From positions 98,076,128 to 98,140,127 of the forward strand of contig CM070875.1 in assembly GCA_036365515.1 (NCBI GenBank): 64,000 bases of DNA, read 5' to 3'. Under the pieces are notes generated by a model that did not search any database, was not told where the DNA came from, and saw only the letters and a list, made by a program, of their open reading frames with translations. Positions 59,715-64,000 of the stretch are shown here, one piece after another. The translations under genes and the position numbers were made by a program. Origin of the DNA: Torymus aiolomorphi (Eukaryota; Arthropoda; Insecta; Hymenoptera; Torymidae). Numbering within the stretch: position 1 is the stretch's first letter; each line of letters starts with the position of its first letter.

Positions 59715-60083
59715 ATGGATCAGTCTACAGGGCGCCGACGTAGAAAACGCTACCCACCGTTTGGTAAAAAATATATTGCTCTTTTGGAAGCGTTAAAACA
59801 TTCTGATAAGAAGCAACGTCTTGCTCTGTTGCGATCCGCAGATGAAAAATTAATAAAATATATTTGTGAATGTGCGTTAAATGTGCTCAAAGGTGCTGTA
59901 TCGATAAAATCTGTGGAAAAACAAAAATTAAGAAAATATAAAAGTGTTTTGAGAAAACTGCCCAAAAAAAGTTTGCGTAAAAATTCTTGGAAAGGAAAGA
60001 AACGTTTTCTCGTTCAAAAAGGTGGAAGTTTTTTACCATTTCTGCTTACTCCTATATTAGAAATATTTTCAAACATATTTTAA
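59715..60083 (+). CDS. Small basic Polinton protein with hydrophobic C-terminus (122 residues)
   Basis: Intact frame from ATG 59,715. A helical N-terminal half (KQRLALLRSADEKLIKYICE) is followed by a very basic stretch (KLRKYKSVLRKLPKKSLRKN) and ends in VQKGGSFLPFLLTPILEIFS, a hydrophobic amphipathic tail. Small proteins of this build recur in Polintons next to the ATPase and capsid genes; a membrane-active virion component is plausible but unproven. Only 4 bases separate it from the next start. Confidence 0.75.
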   Translation: MDQSTGRRRRKRYPPFGKKYIALLEALKHSDKKQRLALLRSADEKLIKYICECALNVLKGAVSIKSVEKQKLRKYKSVLRKLPKKSLRKNSWKGKKRFLVQKGGSFLPFLLTPILEIFSNIF

Positions 60084-60087
60084 AGTA

Positions 60088-60927
60088 ATGGACAGAGCAA
60101 AAAAAATGGTATTAATATCTAAGGAACAGCTCGACAGAATTCGAGACGGTCAGCCAGCCTCTGTTAATACTACAAACAGTTTGACAACCGCAGCTACACT
60201 GCCTGCTCTGGAAAGTACACAAACGATTGGAGACAACTTGACTCGTCTAGATGACGAAATGCGAAAAATCCTGGATTCAAAAACATACGCAAGCGACCAC
60301 GACAGATTGAAAGATTATTTAAGAGTTTTGCAAAAATACTTATTTTTTGCCGAAAAGAAATGAAAGGTGCACACACTCAAAGCCAATTATGAATATTCCA
60401 GTGGCATGGACGATGATCCAATTTTACAAAGTGTGCCAAAACTGTACCAAAAAAAGGCTCAGTTATTGCTTAGCCATTTAAAAAATAATAGTGATCGAAT
60501 TAAATGGGGAGAAAGTGGTGTAGTGTACATAGATGGTGAAAAAATAATAAATTCCAATATAGTGGACTTGGTGAACGATGCTTGTAGAAACAGAAAAAAC
60601 GTTAAAGCTATAGGTAAAAGAGAATTTGCAACTTTACTTAAAAATATTACAACACCGCGAGAATTTATTGGAAATCCTGAAATTTGGGAACTCGCTAATC
60701 GTTCGTTTTCTCGTAACTCTGACAAAAAAGAGTCTCTTATTGAAGAAACCGCTGACAGTGACCAGACTCCTCTTTTTGAAAGTAAAAACAACAGATCTTT
60801 ATCCGAATTATACAATACAGTAATAAAAGCTGGAGACTCTAGCATTGAAAGAAACAAGAGAAAAAATAACAAATTTGCCTCTTCGACACCTCGAGGAAAA
60901 CAAAAAGCTTTCTGGATAAAATATTAA
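60088..60927 (+). CDS. Conserved Polinton protein, interrupted by one in-frame TGA
   Basis: ATG 60,088 (AKKMVLISKEQLDRI) to TAA 60,925-60,927 is one frame of 279 codons except for TGA at 60,361-60,363. The parts read as a single protein: residues 1-91 have TIGDNLTRLDDEMRKIL; after the stop come PKLYQKKAQLLLSHLK, IKWGESGVVYIDG, SNIVDLVNDACRNRK and REFATLLKNITTPREFIGNP, typical of a conserved protein that precedes the integrase in many Polintons. No ATG lies close after the TGA (GTG at 60,367 is not a eukaryotic start). Function unknown. Either a nonsense mutation, a read-through stop or a sequence error. Confidence 0.8.
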
Positions 60928-60928
60928 C

Positions 60929-62013
60929 ATGAAAACTTTAGAAAACCAATACTTTGATACACAACATGAGGCAGGGTTTTCCGGAGCCAGAAATTTAATC
61001 AGAATAAACAAAAAGAAAATAGCAGATGAAAAAATTAAAAAATGGTTAACAAAACAAGACGCGTACACATTACACAAAACTATAAGACGAAAATTTCCAC
61101 GGCTATTTTACGATGTTAATGCCCGTGATCAAGTTTGGGAAGGCGACCTAATGCAAATGACATCGTTTAAAAATTACAACGATGGATACTCTTATATTTT
61201 AGTTATCATAGATGTTTTGAGTAAATATGCATGGGCAGAACCGTTACGTGACAAAACAACTCATGAAGTTACAAAAGCTTTAAAGAAAATACTGGAAAAT
61301 AATAAAAATCGTTTTCCTGCAATGTTACAAACCGACCGGGGAAAAGAATTTGTTGGAAGTATTTTACAAAAATTTTTGAAAGAAAATGATATAATTTTTC
61401 GCGTCGCGAGCAACCCAGATGTTAAAGCGGCTGTGGTTGAACGTTTTATACGTACTCTCAAGGAACGCATGTACAGATATTTTACATATAAAAATACATA
61501 CCGATACATTGACGTTTTACAAAAATTAATAACAGCCTACAACAAGACACCTCACAGTACTATAAAAATGCCTCCAGCAGCAGTAACTATTTATAATGCT
61601 CACATCGCTAGAAAAATTTAGTCGACGGTGCGACGCGGCAACAAGTTCATCGAAAGAAACCAAAATATAAAACAGGTGATAACGTACGTATAAGCCGTGA
61701 AAAAAATGTATTTGAAAAAGGCGCTGCAAAATCTTGGAGTGAAGAAATTTTTAATATTGTGCACGTATTAAAAAGACAAAACTTATTTATCTACAAACTG
61801 GCTGATTTTGACGGAGAAAATATAGAAGGATTTTTCTATCCAGAAGAACTTAGTCTTGTTCACAGAGAACGCGTCGATAAACAAGTATACAAAATTCACA
61901 AAATTTTACAAACCCGTGGTAAAGGAGCGAAAAAACAATATTTTGTAAGTTGGGTTGGTTATCCCGAAAAATTCAATTCTTGGATTTCTGCTAAAGGTGT
62001 GAAAAAATTGTAA
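60929..62013 (+). CDS. INT: Retroviral-type DDE integrase with chromodomain, one frame change
   Basis: The first frame (60,929-61,621, 230 residues) has the rve core with D73 (WEGDLMQM), D136 (LQTDRGKEF) and E171 (VVERFIRTLKERM). It stops at TAG 61,619-61,621. The second frame, open from about 61,621 to 62,013, continues with an SH3-like integrase C-terminal part (PKYKTGDNVRIS; AKSWSEEIF) and a chromodomain (VYKIHKILQTRGKGA; YFVSWVGYPEKFNSWIS). The frame difference is one base back or two forward. All catalytic residues lie before the break. The enzyme inserts element DNA into the genome; the chromodomain normally guides it to modified histones. Starts 1 bp after the preceding stop and is followed by the penton-like gene after 3 bp. 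Confidence 0.9.
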
Positions 62014-62016
62014 AAA

Positions 62017-62814
62017 ATGAATCGAAGTGAATTTAGTATTGTACTACCGAGCAATAGTAGTATGAGATATTTTCCGTTAAACACTACAACTAATTACTCG
62101 ACACACGTGCCTCGAGAAATAGTATTACACGGCAAGTGGGTAGTCGGACTCTCAGAAATTTACGTGCCCTGTACAACTTTACATCTTCGCCATGGTGATA
62201 CCAAATTAATAGAAGCTCGGCCCGGTCAGCGAGAAAAATATTTTCAACATGGTACATACAACTCCATAAATAGCCTTGTAAGTGCAATAAACGAATCACT
62301 TTTACAAGTGAATAATAAAAATGAATGCTCTAAATTACTTTACGATGACAAAGGAGGTTATATTACCATAAAAGAAATTGTTAAGAAACAACCCGAAAGT
62401 AAGCCTTGTCAGCCTGTCTTGTTTAGTGATCCGGTAAAACGGATTCTAGGCTTTGAGGATGGTTTTTCAAAAGTAAAAGTATCTTCGACAGATGTAACAT
62501 CTGTGGCAAAACATCCTGCTAGTCTTGCAAGAGCGATTCCCGATCAATTGTTTATATACTCAAACCTCTGCGAACCATGTATAGTTGGTGATACACATGC
62601 ACCTCTACTTCGTATAGTAAATCTCGAAGCTAAAAAATTTAATTTTGGCACTACAATAGCAAAAAGATTTGATCCAATAAATTATGTACCTCTCTTAAAT
62701 AACAGATTTCAAACAATCGACATCGATATAAGGGATCAGTTTGGCCAATCGATACCATTCGAGTTTGGAACGTTGACTGTGACGCTACATTTTAAAAGAG
62801 AATTTGCGCTATGA
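62017..62814 (+). CDS. Penton-like minor capsid protein (single jelly roll)
   Basis: Intact 265-residue frame. The N-terminus FSIVLPSNSSMRYFPLNTTT and VLHGKWVVGLSEIYVP match the conserved start of Polinton/adintovirus penton-like proteins; the rest is beta-rich with a C-terminal strand GTLTVTLHFKRE. The length agrees with the family. It would form the vertex capsomers. It overlaps the next gene by 4 bases (ATGA). Confidence 0.85.
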   Translation: MNRSEFSIVLPSNSSMRYFPLNTTTNYSTHVPREIVLHGKWVVGLSEIYVPCTTLHLRHGDTKLIEARPGQREKYFQHGTYNSINSLVSAINESLLQVNNKNECSKLLYDDKGGYITIKEIVKKQPESKPCQPVLFSDPVKRILGFEDGFSKVKVSSTDVTSVAKHPASLARAIPDQLFIYSNLCEPCIVGDTHAPLLRIVNLEAKKFNFGTTIAKRFDPINYVPLLNNRFQTIDIDIRDQFGQSIPFEFGTLTVTLHFKREFAL

Positions 62815-63344
62815 GTTTTTACGACGAGTATCATCACCAGTATGGAAGAGGCGGTAGAGGAATCAACAACGTCTATGTTGGCTCTCATCAACAGCGAGGG
62901 CATGGATTGGGCTCGTTCTTCACAGGTCTGTTTCGACGTGCTCTACCGTTTCTTGCAAAAGGCGCGCGAACTGTTGGTAAAGAAGCTCTACGCGCTGGTG
63001 TCAATATTCTCGACGATATTACGGAAAATAACAGACCATTCAAAGAAGCTTTTAAAAATAGAATGAACGAGTCGGGTCAAAATCTTAAGCGTAAAGCAGT
63101 GGAGAAACTCGATAACATTATGAAAGGATCGGGTTATAAAGGCTTGTCCTACAAAAATTTGAAACAGTCTCGTAGTGCAAGTGGTTTGCGACGGATCTCT
63201 TCAAAAAGGAAGCGTTCAAAGGCTATTAAACGCAAACGTGTGGGAAAGAAAAAAAACAAGAGAAAAACAAGACCAAACAAAAAGTCCAAACGTGCACGAG
63301 TAAAGTCAAGAAAAAATAAGAAAAACATTGATATTTTCGGATAA
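62811..63344 (+). CDS. Virion-core-like protein: amphipathic N-terminus, very basic tail (177 residues)
   Basis: The N-terminal part is Gly-rich (GRGGRGINN), followed by GLGSFFTGLFRRALPFLAKG, an amphipathic helix, and ARTVGKEALRAGVNILDDI. The last about 55 residues are almost only Lys/Arg/Ser (for example RKRSKAIKRKRVGKKKNKRK). The layout recalls adenovirus core and membrane-lytic proteins (pX, pVI), so DNA condensation plus membrane activity is inferred. The frame is intact and lies between the two capsid genes. Confidence 0.78.
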   Translation: MSFYDEYHHQYGRGGRGINNVYVGSHQQRGHGLGSFFTGLFRRALPFLAKGARTVGKEALRAGVNILDDITENNRPFKEAFKNRMNESGQNLKRKAVEKLDNIMKGSGYKGLSYKNLKQSRSASGLRRISSKRKRSKAIKRKRVGKKKNKRKTRPNKKSKRARVKSRKNKKNIDIFG

Positions 63345-63367
63345 TATTTAAAATAATAATAACAAAA

Positions 63368-64000
63368 ATGTCATTTTTACATAGTCACACCGAGCCGTGT
63401 TTAAAAACCGAACTTGATTTATTTTCTCTTCCGCCTACACAAACAGCTCTAGAATCAACAAGATGGGTATTTTACAAGCCCGTGTCGTCATTGAACGACG
63501 AGAGTCCGATAGAATTTTGCATAAACGGTCAAAACGAAGACTACTTAGATCTTGCGCATACACTGCTCAAAGTGAAAGTGCGACTGACTCCGTACAACAA
63601 GGAAAAAGATGGTCTCGTAGCACCTGTCAACAACTTCTTACATTCAATGTTCAATCAAGTTGATGTATATTTTAACCAAAAATTAGTCTCTCCAGCAAAT
63701 AACGTTTACCCCTACAGAGCATACATTGAAAGCCTACTCAACTATGGGCCTGCTGCGAAATCTTCACATCTAACGACAAATTTGTGTATCAACGATGTCG
63801 CCGGGGAAATGGACGAAATGCCAGCCTCTGGAAAAAATGAAGGATTGATAAAAAGACGCAAATACTTGCAAGATGGTAAAACTGTGGACCTAATAGGACA
63901 TTTACACTGCGATGTCTTTAATCAAGACAAACTACTATTAAACGGTGTAGAAGTTCGCTTGAGACTCGTACGCTCCAAAGACGCCTTTTGTTTAATGGAT
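63368..64000 (+). CDS. Major capsid protein (F54H12.2-like, double jelly roll), 5' part
   Basis: ATG 63,368, open to the window end (211 codons, no stop). The start LHSHTEPCLKTELDLFSLPP and the segments APVNNFLHSMFNQVDVYFNQ and YPYRAYIESLLNYGP are characteristic of the protein family named after C. elegans F54H12.2, found in Polintons and taken as their hexon-type major capsid protein. No break is seen in the available part. Confidence 0.87.
   Translation, partial: MSFLHSHTEPCLKTELDLFSLPPTQTALESTRWVFYKPVSSLNDESPIEFCINGQNEDYLDLAHTLLKVKVRLTPYNKEKDGLVAPVNNFLHSMFNQVDVYFNQKLVSPANNVYPYRAYIESLLNYGPAAKSSHLTTNLCINDVAGEMDEMPASGKNEGLIKRRKYLQDGKTVDLIGHLHCDVFNQDKLLLNGVEVRLRLVRSKDAFCLMD

Larger units (their letters stand above)
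49844..64000. mobile_element. Polinton/Maverick (adintovirus-like) element, right end beyond the window
   Basis: Co-occurrence of protein-primed family B DNA polymerase, DDE integrase with chromodomain, FtsK/HerA packaging ATPase, penton-like and F54H12.2-like capsid proteins is diagnostic of Polintons. Minus-strand genes (49,844-50,713; 57,534-58,336) alternate with plus-strand blocks. No adenain-type protease was found up to 64,000. Left boundary and TIRs are not determined. ATPase and capsid frames are open, while polymerase, integrase and the conserved protein before it have frame breaks; the element therefore looks young but partly damaged, unless some breaks are sequence errors. Confidence 0.93.

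Noticed and set aside
61614..61620. AAATTTA heptamer as a -1 frameshift site in the integrase
   Set aside because: The heptamer is phased with the downstream frame and not with the incoming integrase frame, so canonical simultaneous slippage does not work.

Overview
The window looks like AT-rich insect nuclear DNA. The support is spliced genes with GT/AG introns, an apparent PRAS40/Lobe orthologue, one exon that looks like the start of an effete/UBE2D ubiquitin-conjugating enzyme, a pogo-type transposase relic, and very many foldback (inverted-repeat) elements and satellites. No species is claimed. All coordinates were read by hand; splice sites are predictions from GT/AG signals and reading-phase agreement.

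Layout. Positions 1-24,500 are almost gene-free: a decayed pogo/Tigger-like transposase (about 1,306-2,866) carrying a nested insertion, many MITE-like foldbacks, several tandem duplications, a satellite of about 314 bp units with orientation switches (18,290-23,340) and a 269-bp tandem repeat (23,390-24,510). At 24,779-24,802 (minus) lies an 8-codon exon matching the start of effete/UBE2D, with a GC-rich 5' flank. From 34,321 down to 27,158 (minus) runs a six-exon gene for a 228-residue RGG-box, proline-rich, coiled-coil protein; its large intron holds two giant palindromes. Divergent from it, 36,863-39,600 (plus) is an eight-exon gene for a 403-residue PRAS40 (Lobe/AKT1S1) homologue. Positions 40,250-47,900 are a nested palindromic repeat complex with a tRNA-Arg-like relic at its centre.

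The last 14 kb (about 49,844 to beyond 64,000) is a Polinton/Maverick (adintovirus-like) element, truncated by the window edge. It has a minus-strand protein of unknown function, a spliced leader gene joined to protein-primed family B DNA polymerase, a minus-strand spliced Tudor-domain gene, a FtsK/HerA-type packaging ATPase, two small proteins, a conserved 279-codon protein split by one TGA, a DDE integrase with a chromodomain, a penton-like single-jelly-roll protein, a basic virion-core-like protein, and the first 211 residues of an F54H12.2-type major capsid protein. Capsid and ATPase frames are open; polymerase, integrase and the conserved protein each carry one or two breaks, two of them at A-runs.

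The most interesting points are (1) an extended Tudor domain, a fold typical of the piRNA pathway, inside a virus-like transposon; and (2) one phase-1 splice donor (after 52,058) that is compatible with three separate phase-1 acceptors (52,127, 52,354, 56,545), which would put the same NLS-bearing leader on a PPxY-containing tail, on the DNA polymerase, or on a cysteine-rich protein. Further points are kilobase-scale palindromes within a predicted intron and a dispersed family of compound hairpins.
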